Shown here piece after piece: positions 1 through 6,976 of a DNA stretch of 10,483 nucleotides. The translations under genes were made by a program, and so were the position numbers. Within the stretch, counting starts at the first letter, position 1, and each line of letters opens with the position of its first letter. The stretch covers positions 1-10,483 of the forward strand of contig JAILZY010000110.1 of NCBI GenBank assembly GCA_023512255.1, given 5' to 3'. The notes beneath the pieces are model-generated. The model was given only the letters and a program-made list of their open reading frames with translations, was not told where the DNA came from and did not search any database. This DNA comes from a bacterium (GTDB lineage: Bacteria > SZUA-182 > DTGQ01).

Positions 1-91
1 TATTGTCTTTTACCTCAATACCCTTCCCCTGCAGCTTATCTACTTCTCCTAATTTTAAATATGGGGAACATCTGCGAATGAACAATAACTC
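1..91. other. window-edge sequence, no firm gene
   Basis: No complete gene can be supported. On the minus strand a frame with a coding-like, charged composition (ending ...KLGEVDKLQGKGIEVKDN) is open from a stop near 107 to the window edge, with a possible TTG start at 85-83. It could be the first residues of a divergently transcribed gene that continues outside the window, but it lacks a convincing ribosome binding site. On the plus strand one frame is open from 1 to 81 and could instead be the tail of an upstream gene. Neither is long enough to decide. Confidence 0.25.
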
Positions 92-119
92 TTGAAAAAA
101 GAGAGAAATTTCTTATAAT
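92..119 (+). promoter_or_regulatory. sigma70-type promoter for the liv operon
   Basis: A -35 box TTGAAA (92-97) and a perfect -10 box TATAAT (114-119) are separated by 16 bases, predicting a start near 126. It is the best promoter-like pair upstream of livK and points at it. A second TATAAT at 128-133 has no good -35 partner. Confidence 0.6.
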
Positions 120-125
120 AACCCA

Positions 126-248
126 CGTATAATGACCCAAGAATTTTGAAAAGTAATCAAAGCCGGGCTAATCATGGGCTATAAGGTGGCTGGATGAGAG
201 CCCCTGAGGAAAGAGCCCTTCGGCGGAGAGAAAGGAGCGAAGAAAGAC
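126..248 (+). other. livK leader (5' UTR) with possible hairpin
   Basis: About 120 nt lie between the predicted transcription start and the livK start codon. GGGCT (176-180) can pair with either AGCCC at 199-203 or AGCCC at 214-218, so two mutually exclusive hairpins are possible. I do not recognise any known riboswitch core here. The ribosome binding site is AAAGGAG (231-237). Confidence 0.3.
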
Positions 249-1433
249 ATGGCAAGAAGAGTTGACAAGCATCTTCAGCAACACCTTTGGTATCTCGTCT
301 CTGTGATTTTGGTCTTTGTCCCGATAATGCTTAGCCAGACTGGTTGTGCTCAAAGAGAAAATACTATCAAGATCGGCGGTGTAGGGCCGCTCACAGGAGG
401 TGCGGCCACCTATGGGGCATCTACCCGCAATGCCTGCCAGATGGCCATAGAGGAGATCAACCAGCAGGGGGGGCTTGATGTAAGCGGTAAAAAATATAAG
501 CTTGAGCTGATCTTTGAGGATGACGAAGGAAGACCTGAGTCTGCTGCTAATGCCTATCGAAAGCTTATTGATCAGGATAGAGTCTGTGCCATTATCGGAA
601 CGGTGATGAGTAAATGCTCGCTAGCTGGGGCGCCTATTGCCCAGGAGGCCCATGTGCCCATGATCAGCAATGCTTCCACTAACCCGCAGGTAACTCTGAT
701 TGGAGATTATATCTTCCGTGCCTGCTTCATAGATCCTTTTCAGGGAAGAATTATGGCTAACTTTGCCTTCAGTAGTCTGGAAAAGAGAAAGGCCGCGGTC
801 TTGTTCGATAATGGCAATGATTACAACAAGGGGCTGGCTGAGTTCTTCAAAGCCAGGTTTGAAGAGCTCGGCGGGCAGATTGTGGCCTATGAGGCTTTCA
901 CCGACGAGGATAAGACTCAGGATTTCAGCGCTCAGCTGACTAAGATCAAAGCAGCTGGCCCAGACATTTTGTTTCTCCCTAACTACTATAGCTCAGTGGC
1001 TATGATCGCTAAGCAGGCCAGAGCGATGGGCCTTGACATTCCGCTGATTGGAGGGGATGGGTGGGATTCTCCAGACCTTGTAACCTTGGGCAAGGAAGCG
1101 GTAGAGGGGTGTTTTTTCAGTACTCATTTTTCCAAGGATGATCCCAGCCCAAGGGTTCAAAAGTTTGTCAGTGCCTATACGGAAAAGTATAAACAGCCTC
1201 CTGATGCCCTGGCTGCACTGGCTTATGATGCCTGCCTGATTTTATTCCAGGGTCTTCGCACAGCTAAGAGCCTAAAGGGCGAAGATCTGCGAGATGCCTT
1301 GAAAAATATCAGGGACCTTGAGGCCGTATCCGGTCAGATTACCTTTGATGACCAGCGGAATCCGGTCAAGGGTGCGGTCATTGTTAAGATTGAAAACGGC
1401 CGCCAGGTGTTCTATCAGAGGATTAATCCGTAA
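249..1433 (+). CDS. livK: branched-chain amino acid ABC transporter, periplasmic binding protein
   Basis: A 394-residue type I periplasmic binding protein of the Leu/Ile/Val-binding family (Peripla_BP_6), which captures the amino acid outside the inner membrane and delivers it to LivHM. Residues 9-29 are a hydrophobic export signal, ending in Q-T-G-C33, a possible but non-canonical lipobox (Q instead of Leu at -3), so the protein is probably a lipoprotein. The mature domain opens with IKIGGVGPLTGG (40-51), a family hallmark. STNP (143-146) and the Y326-D327 region correspond to ligand-contacting positions in this family. The length is normal for LivK with a long signal. AAAGGAG (231-237) lies 11 bases before the ATG. 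livH follows after 28 bases. The substrate could also be another amino acid or an amide, because this family varies in specificity. Confidence 0.9.
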   Translation: MARRVDKHLQQHLWYLVSVILVFVPIMLSQTGCAQRENTIKIGGVGPLTGGAATYGASTRNACQMAIEEINQQGGLDVSGKKYKLELIFEDDEGRPESAANAYRKLIDQDRVCAIIGTVMSKCSLAGAPIAQEAHVPMISNASTNPQVTLIGDYIFRACFIDPFQGRIMANFAFSSLEKRKAAVLFDNGNDYNKGLAEFFKARFEELGGQIVAYEAFTDEDKTQDFSAQLTKIKAAGPDILFLPNYYSSVAMIAKQARAMGLDIPLIGGDGWDSPDLVTLGKEAVEGCFFSTHFSKDDPSPRVQKFVSAYTEKYKQPPDALAALAYDACLILFQGLRTAKSLKGEDLRDALKNIRDLEAVSGQITFDDQRNPVKGAVIVKIENGRQVFYQRINP

Positions 1434-1461
1434 GAATTGACGATCCTATGAGAGCTAGCCA

Positions 1462-2514
1462 TTGAAATCAAGAAGAAAATCAGATTTATTGAAGATTTCA
1501 TTAAAGATATTGAAACCTTCTGATCTTGTCCTGCCTGGCATTCTCCTGGTCTCGGCTGGGTTGTATGTATGGTATTACGGCTGGCTGGTTCTGGCCCAGC
1601 AGATGATCAACGGGCTTCAAAGGGGGAGTATGTATGCCCTGATCGCTCTAGGGTATACGCTGGTCTATGGGATTATTAGGCTAATAAACTTTGCCCATGG
1701 TGATGTATTCATGATGGGTGTCTATTTTGCCTGCTTTGCTGGTAATTTTCTCTTGAGTAGGGGAGTCGGGTTTGCCTTTTGGATAGCTATGATAGTCGCC
1801 ATGATCGGCTGTCTGCTGATCAATGTCTTGATTGAGGCAGTCGCCTATCGTCCCTTGAGGGATAGACCCCGGCTGACCATGCTGATCACCGCTATCGGAG
1901 TATCCCTGTTTTTGGAAAATTTTCTGTCCCTAGATCCTCATCAGCTTCCTTTCCCCTTTAATCACCTAGTGTTTGGGCCTCAGTTTCGCCCTTTCCCGAC
2001 CCTGATCAAGGAACGAGTCTATCCTTTGGCGGCAGGGCTAACCATAAGCAATATCAAGATAATCGACTTGGCTACTGCCCTTATGCTGATGGTTGTGCTC
2101 GAATATATTGTCAAGAGGACCAAGATGGGCAAAGCCATGAGGGCTGTATCCTATGATATGGATGTGGCCCGGCTGATGGGCATTCATGTCGATCGGATTA
2201 TCACCTTTACCTTTGCTCTGGGCGGGGCCCTGGCTGGATGTGCCGGTATTCTGTATGGTCTTACCTACGGAGTGCTTCAGTCGCCCTGCCTTGGCATGTG
2301 GCCTGGTATTGTGGCCTTTGTGGCCGCGGTAGTGGGTGGGATTGGCAATATCCCGGGGGCCATGCTGGGAGGGTTTCTGATGGGCATTGTGGAAACCCTG
2401 GCCATCAGTGTCAATTCGAATCTTGGCTATGGAGTAACCTTTCTGATCCTAATCTTGGTCCTTTTGGTTAGACCGAAGGGTCTTTTAGGCTCACCCTATA
2501 TGGAAAAAATTTAA
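1462..2514 (+). CDS. livH: branched-chain amino acid ABC transporter permease LivH
   Basis: Inner-membrane permease of the LivH (BPD_transp_2) family, which forms the transport channel with LivM. It has multiple hydrophobic segments, the conserved first-loop motif INFAHGD (75-81), a coupling-loop segment GKAMRAVSYDMDVARLMG (223-240) that should contact the ATPases, the glycine-rich VVGGIGNIPGAMLGG (290-304) and the C-terminal RPKGLLG (337-343). At 350 residues it is longer than the usual roughly 290-310; the excess is a basic N-terminal tail of about 20 residues and a loop at about 155-200. The assigned start is TTG at 1462, with GAGAG (1450-1454) as a modest ribosome binding site; no in-frame ATG precedes the first membrane segment. 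It is the last liv gene before the 1.47-kb interruption. Confidence 0.9.
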   Translation: MKSRRKSDLLKISLKILKPSDLVLPGILLVSAGLYVWYYGWLVLAQQMINGLQRGSMYALIALGYTLVYGIIRLINFAHGDVFMMGVYFACFAGNFLLSRGVGFAFWIAMIVAMIGCLLINVLIEAVAYRPLRDRPRLTMLITAIGVSLFLENFLSLDPHQLPFPFNHLVFGPQFRPFPTLIKERVYPLAAGLTISNIKIIDLATALMLMVVLEYIVKRTKMGKAMRAVSYDMDVARLMGIHVDRIITFTFALGGALAGCAGILYGLTYGVLQSPCLGMWPGIVAFVAAVVGGIGNIPGAMLGGFLMGIVETLAISVNSNLGYGVTFLILILVLLVRPKGLLGSPYMEKI

Positions 2515-2713
2515 GTGAGGTAAGAACTCAATGTATTGAATATATCGCCTAGGGTTCTTTATTGGCGGCAAAACATCGAATATATCCTGCTGCACAAGCT
2601 TATAGGGCATTAACAGGTTTATAGAGCATTAAGGGTATTGTCGGACAAAGGGAAATGAAGCCATGTAAAGGCCGCTTATCCTGCAAACGTTTATCTTTTA
2701 GGAACATAGAACA
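2515..2713. other. livH-rsgA spacer with short direct repeats
   Basis: This is the left flank of the segment that separates livH from livM. It contains two imperfect 14-bp copies, TTATAGGGCATTAA (2600-2613) and TTATAGAGCATTAA (2619-2632), with period 19, and GAATATATC twice (2538-2546 and 2578-2586), with period 40. There is no convincing promoter; the best pair is TTGAAT (2536-2541) with TTATTG (2559-2564), which is weak. Confidence 0.45.
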
Positions 2714-3775
2714 ATGGATACAGAAAAGTTGGGTTTCAATGCCTGGTTTCAGGATAAAATTGATCCTGCAAAGTTGAATGATTTCCAACTAGCCAGAGTA
2801 ATTGCCGTCAATAAGAATAGCTATACCATTTCAAACGGAAAAAGTGAGGTAATTGCGGAAATAACCGGAAAACTCATGTTCAATGCCGATTCTCCGCTGG
2901 ACTATCCAGCGGCAGGGGACTGGGTGTACGCACAATTTGTCGATGATGAATCATTTGCGGTTATTCATGAAATTATCCCCAGAAAATCATTCATTAAGAG
3001 AAAAATATCGGGGAAAAGGATAGAATTTCAATTAATCGCTGCCAATATCGACACCGCCTTGATTATCCAGTCACTTGATTTCAACTATAATATCAGACGA
3101 CTAGAACGATACTTGGTCATGGTCAACGAAAGTAATATTCGTCCTGTTGTATTATTTAAGAGTGATCTGCTAACTCATGAGGAAATAGAAAAGAAGAAAG
3201 CCGATATTCAAAAAGTAATACCTAACATTCAGATAGTGGCCTTCAGTAATACAAATGGTTCAGGTCTGGACAGGGTCAAAGAGCTGCTGATTTGTGGGGA
3301 AACATTTTGTCTGCTCGGATCATCAGGGGTTGGAAAGACCTCGCTACTCAATAGCCTCATGGGTGAAGAGCTGTTTGAAACGCAGACTGTTAGGGAAAAA
3401 GATGGCAGAGGAAGACATACCACTACCCGTCGGCAGTTGGTTATTTTGGAAAACGGGGCGATAGTTATTGATACGCCGGGTATGCGGGAACTTGGGATTA
3501 TAGCTGCAGAGTCAGGCCTACAGGATACGTTTGCCGAGATAGTGGAGCTAGCAGATCAATGCCGCTATAATGACTGTACCCATACTTTGGAGGAAGGTTG
3601 CGCGGTATTGGCTGCGGTGGAAGAGGGAACAATTTCCAAAGAACGCTACCAGAATTATCTTAAGATGAATAAAGAATCTATTTACAACGAGATGTCCTAT
3701 TTCGAGAAGAGGCAGAAAGATAAGCTGTTTGGGAAAATGTGTAAATCTATAATGAAGCATAAAAAAGCCAGATAG
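2714..3775 (+). CDS. rsgA: ribosome small subunit-dependent GTPase A (RsgA/YjeQ)
   Basis: A cytoplasmic GTPase that binds the 30S ribosomal subunit late in its maturation. It has the family's circularly permuted G motifs in the order G4-G1-G3. An N-terminal OB-like region (about 20-95) is followed by the G4-like LFKSDL (147-152, Lys149 and Asp151; the usual Asn is Phe), the P-loop GSSGVGKTS (202-210), the threonine-rich switch RHTTTRR (234-240) and DTPG (253-256). The C-terminal zinc site is C283-x4-C288-x-H290-x5-C296, an exact match to the family pattern. At 353 residues it is full length. AGGAA (2700-2704) lies about 9 bases before the ATG. It looks out of place between livH and livM, and its AT-richer codon choice differs from that of the liv genes. 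Acquisition by transfer, perhaps from a Firmicutes-type source, is inference. Confidence 0.93.
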   Translation: MDTEKLGFNAWFQDKIDPAKLNDFQLARVIAVNKNSYTISNGKSEVIAEITGKLMFNADSPLDYPAAGDWVYAQFVDDESFAVIHEIIPRKSFIKRKISGKRIEFQLIAANIDTALIIQSLDFNYNIRRLERYLVMVNESNIRPVVLFKSDLLTHEEIEKKKADIQKVIPNIQIVAFSNTNGSGLDRVKELLICGETFCLLGSSGVGKTSLLNSLMGEELFETQTVREKDGRGRHTTTRRQLVILENGAIVIDTPGMRELGIIAAESGLQDTFAEIVELADQCRYNDCTHTLEEGCAVLAAVEEGTISKERYQNYLKMNKESIYNEMSYFEKRQKDKLFGKMCKSIMKHKKAR

Positions 3776-3776
3776 T

Positions 3777-3917
3777 GACTAATTGGTTTTTTCGCTAAGT
3801 GCGAAAGCAGATCCAATTACACAATCAATTGTAGAGGGTAATTACCTAATCAATTGTAGGGCCGGACCTTGCGTCCGCCCTTATTGCGCACTTTGTTAGC
3901 GAAAGAACCACTAAATC
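3777..3917. repeat. palindromic repeat element, copy A (MITE-like)
   Basis: A 141-bp non-coding element with imperfect terminal inverted repeats: 3777-3798 matches the complement of 3896-3917 at 18 of 22 positions, sharing the core TTCGCTAA. The centre is a GC-rich hairpin (3859-3880; GGAC pairs with GTCC around the loop CTTGC, extended by GGG/CCC). It carries an internal duplication: AATTACACAATCAATTGTAG (3815-3834) recurs with two differences at 3840-3859. The same element, without that duplication, lies after the response regulator at 7355-7466. It encodes nothing, so if mobile it would need a transposase in trans. The structure could also terminate or attenuate transcription entering livM. 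Confidence 0.8.
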
Positions 3918-3984
3918 AGGGGATAAAGAGGAATATTCATTGGTTTCTACATCAATAACAACCAAATAATCTTAAGCTAACAAT

Positions 3985-4986
3985 ATGCAAATCCCAACGC
4001 GGCCAACATACCGCATCTTTTATCTTGGCTTGATCGCTGCCGGGCTCACCGTAAGTCTTCTGGTTAGATTTAACCTTTTGAGCCGCTACGGTCAGCAGAT
4101 CTTTTTGTTTATCTGCATCAATATCATCATGACCGTCAGCCTTAATTTGATCAACGGGTTCACGGGAGAATTTTCCATTGGCCATGCGGCTTTTATGGCT
4201 ATAGGGGCCTATAGCTCGGTCTTTGTAACCACGATTCTTTTCCCGGCCGCGGCTGAGTGGCCAAAGGTGTGGGCGGTTTTACTCTTTCTAGCCTCAATCG
4301 CTCTGGCTGGGTTGGTTTCTTTCGGCCTGGGCTATGTGGTCGGGCTTCCTATTCTGCGGCTTAGAGGGGATTATCTGGCTATTGTTACTTTGGCTCTGGT
4401 TGAGGTGGTGCGCTCTGGGATTAAGCTCACCGATGAGCTGGCTTGCCTACTCGACAAGATTCACCTGCCTGCCTTGAGCCGGATCGTTCAGAAAATAGGT
4501 GGGCCGAGGGGAATTGGGCAGATTCCGGTATTTACTAACATTTTCTGGGCAGTAGCTTTCACTGTGCTGACGGTTTCGGTTATCAATCGGCTGCTTCATT
4601 CCAGCTTTGGCCGTGTCTTTTTGTCCCTTAGGGAAGATCAGATTGCCGCTGAAATGATGGGAGTAGATCTTACCCGCTCAAGGGTGCTATCTTTTGCCAT
4701 TGCCAGCTTCTTTGCCGGCTGTGGGGGCGGGCTTTATGCTCATACCCTGCGCTATATTCACCCTGATAACTTTAACTTTATCAAGTCCATAGAGTACCTG
4801 GTCTATTTATATCTTGGCGGGATGAGTAGCCTTTGGGGGTCGATCATCGCTGCTGGATCGATGACCTTTCTCCTGGAATTTTTGCGCATGGCTAACCTTC
4901 AGCAGTGGCGGCTGGTGATCTACCCGCTGATCTTAATCCTGGTCATGCTCAGAAAACCTGAAGGATTATTCAAAAGGGACCTGTAG
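3985..4986 (+). CDS. livM: branched-chain amino acid ABC transporter permease LivM
   Basis: The second inner-membrane permease of the transporter, partner of LivH. Visible LivM-family features are LNLINGFTGEFSIGHAAFMA (53-72), LRGDYLAIVTLAL (126-138), the cytoplasmic coupling segment GRVFLSLREDQIAAEMMGVD (209-228), LGGMSSLWGSIIA (277-289) and the terminal RKPEGLF (323-329). About eight to ten hydrophobic segments are apparent. The length of 333 residues is typical. An in-frame stop at 3973-3975 limits the N-terminus, so the ATG at 3985 is the earliest ATG. It has no recognisable Shine-Dalgarno sequence, unlike livG and livF. Translation here may be weak, or the original initiation region may have been lost when the rsgA segment was inserted (inference). 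Confidence 0.9.
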   Translation: MQIPTRPTYRIFYLGLIAAGLTVSLLVRFNLLSRYGQQIFLFICINIIMTVSLNLINGFTGEFSIGHAAFMAIGAYSSVFVTTILFPAAAEWPKVWAVLLFLASIALAGLVSFGLGYVVGLPILRLRGDYLAIVTLALVEVVRSGIKLTDELACLLDKIHLPALSRIVQKIGGPRGIGQIPVFTNIFWAVAFTVLTVSVINRLLHSSFGRVFLSLREDQIAAEMMGVDLTRSRVLSFAIASFFAGCGGGLYAHTLRYIHPDNFNFIKSIEYLVYLYLGGMSSLWGSIIAAGSMTFLLEFLRMANLQQWRLVIYPLILILVMLRKPEGLFKRDL

Positions 4987-5021
4987 TAGCGCAAGGGGAG
5001 AGCGCTCAAGGGAGGAATCTT

Positions 5022-5825
5022 TTGCCCATGCTGCTTTTGGTCGATCATCTCCATAAGTCCTTTGGTGGATTGAAGGCGGTTTCAGATTTTTCCACTCAGA
5101 TAAGCCAGGGTGAGATTGTGTCTATTATCGGACCGAATGGGGCGGGAAAGACCACCATTTTTAACCTGTTGACCGGATTTTATGTCCCGGACAGAGGAAG
5201 CATTAAATTTCAGGGGCAGGAGATTGTCGGACATCCCCCTCACCTTATCGCCGCGGCTGGAATTTCGCGTACCTTTCAAAACATCCGACTCTTTGGCCGA
5301 ATGAGTGTACTAGATAACGTCCGTCTTGCCTTTCATCTCCAGAGGAAATATACGCTCCTTGATGCCCTGATTCGCAGTCGGCGCTTTCAGCAGGAGGAAG
5401 AGCGCATTACCAGCATGAGCCTTTCCCTGCTCAAGACCTTTGATCTCCTCAAGGAGCAGCATAAGCTGGCCCGTGAGCTGCCCTATGGGCTCCAGCGAAG
5501 GGTTGAGATTGCTCGAGCTTTGGCCACCGGTGCTCGGCTCCTTCTCCTGGATGAGCCAGCCGCGGGTATGAACCGAGGCGAGACAGATGAGCTGATGAGT
5601 TTGATCCGCTGGATTCGCCAGGAATTTTCTCTGACCATACTGCTTATTGAGCACCAGATGAGGATGATTATGGAGATCAGCGAGCGGATTATTGTCATTA
5701 ATTTTGGGGAAAAGATTGCCGAGGGTACGCCTGAGCAGATCCAGCAAGACCCCAAGGTCATTGAGGCCTATCTTGGGGGAAGCACACCAGATAAGGGATC
5801 GTCAGGGAGGAAGCTTTCAGGATGA
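5022..5825 (+). CDS. livG: branched-chain amino acid ABC transporter ATP-binding protein LivG
   Basis: One of the two cytoplasmic ATPases that power LivHM. In order: Walker A GPNGAGKTT (37-45), Q-loop Q86 in RTFQNIRLF, a LivG-type signature LPYGLQRRVEIARAL (153-167; in place of the canonical LSGGQ), Walker B LLLLDEP (173-179) and switch histidine H211 in IEHQM. The family C-terminal extension ending in EAYLG (248-252) is present, followed by a short polar tail. The length of 267 residues is normal. The strong site GGGAGGAA (5010-5017) lies six bases before TTG 5022 and twelve before ATG 5028; spacing favours TTG, but the ATG would remove only two residues. The stop overlaps the livF start by four bases. 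Confidence 0.92.
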   Translation: MPMLLLVDHLHKSFGGLKAVSDFSTQISQGEIVSIIGPNGAGKTTIFNLLTGFYVPDRGSIKFQGQEIVGHPPHLIAAAGISRTFQNIRLFGRMSVLDNVRLAFHLQRKYTLLDALIRSRRFQQEEERITSMSLSLLKTFDLLKEQHKLARELPYGLQRRVEIARALATGARLLLLDEPAAGMNRGETDELMSLIRWIRQEFSLTILLIEHQMRMIMEISERIIVINFGEKIAEGTPEQIQQDPKVIEAYLGGSTPDKGSSGRKLSG

Positions 5826-6529
5826 TGCTTAAGGTCTGCAACCTTGATCTTCGCTATCAGCAAATCCAGGCGGTCAAGGGAGTCTCATTTGAGGTGTCCA
5901 AAGCCGAGATCGTTACTCTGCTCGGAGCAAATGGCGCTGGGAAAAGTAGCATCTTGCGGGCCATATCAGGCCTAATTCGGCCTTTTGGGGGTGAGATTTT
6001 CTTTGAAGGGATAAACATCACCCGGCTTCCCTGTCATGAGATTGTCAAATTAGGCATTGTTCATGTCCCGGAAGGTCGCGGTATCTTTGCCAACCTGAAG
6101 GTGATCGAAAACCTGGAAATGGGCAGTTTTCTGCGCCGAGATAAAAAAGCGGTAAGGCAAGACATTGAGCGTGTCTTTACCCTCTTTCCCATTCTTCGCC
6201 AGCGGCAGAATCAGTACGGAGCCACCCTATCAGGGGGGGAGCAGCAGATGCTGGCCATTGCTAGGGCCCTGGTGGCGGGAGGAAAACTCATCCTTCTCGA
6301 TGAGCCATCCCTGGGGCTTGCCCCGCGAGTTGTGGAAAGTATCTTTCAGATCATTGCCAGGATCAATCGGGAGGGATTGTCGATCTTGTTAGTCGAGCAA
6401 AATGCTCATCAAGCCTTGGAGATCGCCCATCGGGGATACATTTTGGAAACTGGCAGCATTGTCTTAGCTGATACGGCCAGTAATCTAGCCAAAAATCAAA
6501 GTATTCGCAAGGCTTACCTGGGAGAGTAA
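5822..6529 (+). CDS. livF: branched-chain amino acid ABC transporter ATP-binding protein LivF
   Basis: The second cytoplasmic ATPase of the transporter, partner of LivG. It has Walker A GANGAGKSS (35-43), the LivF hallmark HVPEGRGIFANLKVIENL (81-98) replacing the ordinary Q-loop, signature LSGGEQQ (136-142), Walker B LILLDEP (156-162) and VEQN (191-194), where Gln replaces the switch His as usual for LivF. The length of 235 residues is standard. It starts in an ATGA overlap with the livG stop; a second ATG at 5825 would shorten it by one residue. GGAGG (5806-5810) is the likely ribosome binding site, inside livG, so the two ATPases are probably made by coupled translation. It is the last gene of the operon. 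No strong GC-rich terminator follows, only an A/T palindrome at about 6531-6540. Confidence 0.92.
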   Translation: MMLKVCNLDLRYQQIQAVKGVSFEVSKAEIVTLLGANGAGKSSILRAISGLIRPFGGEIFFEGINITRLPCHEIVKLGIVHVPEGRGIFANLKVIENLEMGSFLRRDKKAVRQDIERVFTLFPILRQRQNQYGATLSGGEQQMLAIARALVAGGKLILLDEPSLGLAPRVVESIFQIIARINREGLSILLVEQNAHQALEIAHRGYILETGSIVLADTASNLAKNQSIRKAYLGE

Positions 6530-6555
6530 AAAAGCTTTTTCCTGCACGCCGTCTA

Positions 6556-6584
6556 TTGACTTAGTTCAGCTACATTGATAATAT
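6556..6584 (+). promoter_or_regulatory. strong sigma70-type promoter upstream of the response regulator
   Basis: TTGACT (6556-6561) and TAATAT (6579-6584) are separated by exactly 17 bases, each one mismatch from consensus. The predicted start is near 6591, giving an untranslated leader of about 385 nt before the response regulator, unusually long unless a small RNA or leader peptide is made. Confidence 0.6.
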
Positions 6585-6611
6585 TAACAATTGGTATGGT
6601 TATTTATAACT

Positions 6612-6664
6612 TTAGCTCTTATTTATTAGCTACCATTAAGAGACATAACCCTAATAAGAGCTAA
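6612..6664 (+). repeat. 12-bp perfect inverted repeat in the leader
   Basis: TTAGCTCTTATT (6612-6623) and AATAAGAGCTAA (6653-6664) are perfectly complementary with a 29-base loop. In RNA from the promoter at 6556 this would form a stem about 21 nt from the 5' end. It is not followed by a U-tract, so it is not a standard terminator. Confidence 0.6.
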
Positions 6665-6673
6665 GCCCCTTCG

Positions 6674-6708
6674 AGGGTTTATGGTTGTTCTAATATAGGG
6701 TTTATGGT
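6674..6708 (+). repeat. 12-bp direct repeat pair
   Basis: AGGGTTTATGGT occurs exactly at 6674-6685 and 6697-6708, with period 23, near two DNA helical turns. Such spacing can suit a dimeric or cooperative DNA-binding protein, but the region should also be transcribed from 6591, so the role is open. Confidence 0.6.
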
Positions 6709-6709
6709 G

Positions 6710-6737
6710 TTTGATATATAAGATTTGATATATAAGA
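6710..6737 (+). repeat. perfect 14-bp tandem duplication
   Basis: TTTGATATATAAGA occurs twice with no spacer (6710-6723 and 6724-6737), immediately after the 12-bp direct repeat pair. It is visible directly. It may be a replication-slippage duplication or a pair of binding sites. Confidence 0.75.
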
Positions 6738-6976
6738 GCGATAACTTTAGCAGAAGCTTCAGCCGTAAGGTCCGGAGAGTTATATTTGTCCCCAAGGTTC
6801 CTTAGTTACGTTTCCGAATAAATAGATATGGTATGAACCCGGTGAAAGAAAAACTTGTTCGAGCGGAAAAATCTATGGCTGAAAAGCGACTTGTCCTCAT
6901 CAAAGATTTACAATACCCTAGAGACGACATTACTTATTGAGACCCGCAACTTATTGACACTCGTAGGTGAACTAGG

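Larger units (their letters stand above)
6530..6976. other. long intergenic region before the response regulator
   Basis: A 447-bp stretch without a recognisable gene. It contains the promoter at 6556-6584, a 12-bp inverted repeat, two direct repeats (listed separately) and two short overlapping open frames near its right end. One frame (6833-6940, 35 codons) begins MNPVKEKLVRAEKSMAEKR and resembles helical linkers of sensor kinases. The other (TTG 6855 to 7001, 48 codons) overlaps the response regulator start. Both could be chance or decayed remnants. Confidence 0.5.

Noticed and set aside
126-248. Riboswitch in the livK leader
   Set aside because: Alternative GC pairings exist, but no conserved core of the glycine, SAM, TPP or other riboswitches I know could be matched.
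3777-3917. CRISPR array or tRNA in the repeat element
   Set aside because: There are only two internal copies of the 20-bp unit with a 5-bp gap, and no cloverleaf or conserved tRNA arm sequences.
5310-5761. Two long minus-strand frames inside livG
   Set aside because: They are antisense to a well-supported ATPase with all motifs intact and show no recognisable domain.
6531-6540. Terminator after livF
   Set aside because: AAAAAGCTTTTT is a short A/T palindrome with no GC-rich stem or following U-tract.
6955-6960. TTGACA resembling a -35 box just before the response regulator
   Set aside because: A -10 box at proper spacing would fall inside the coding sequence, and none is visible there.
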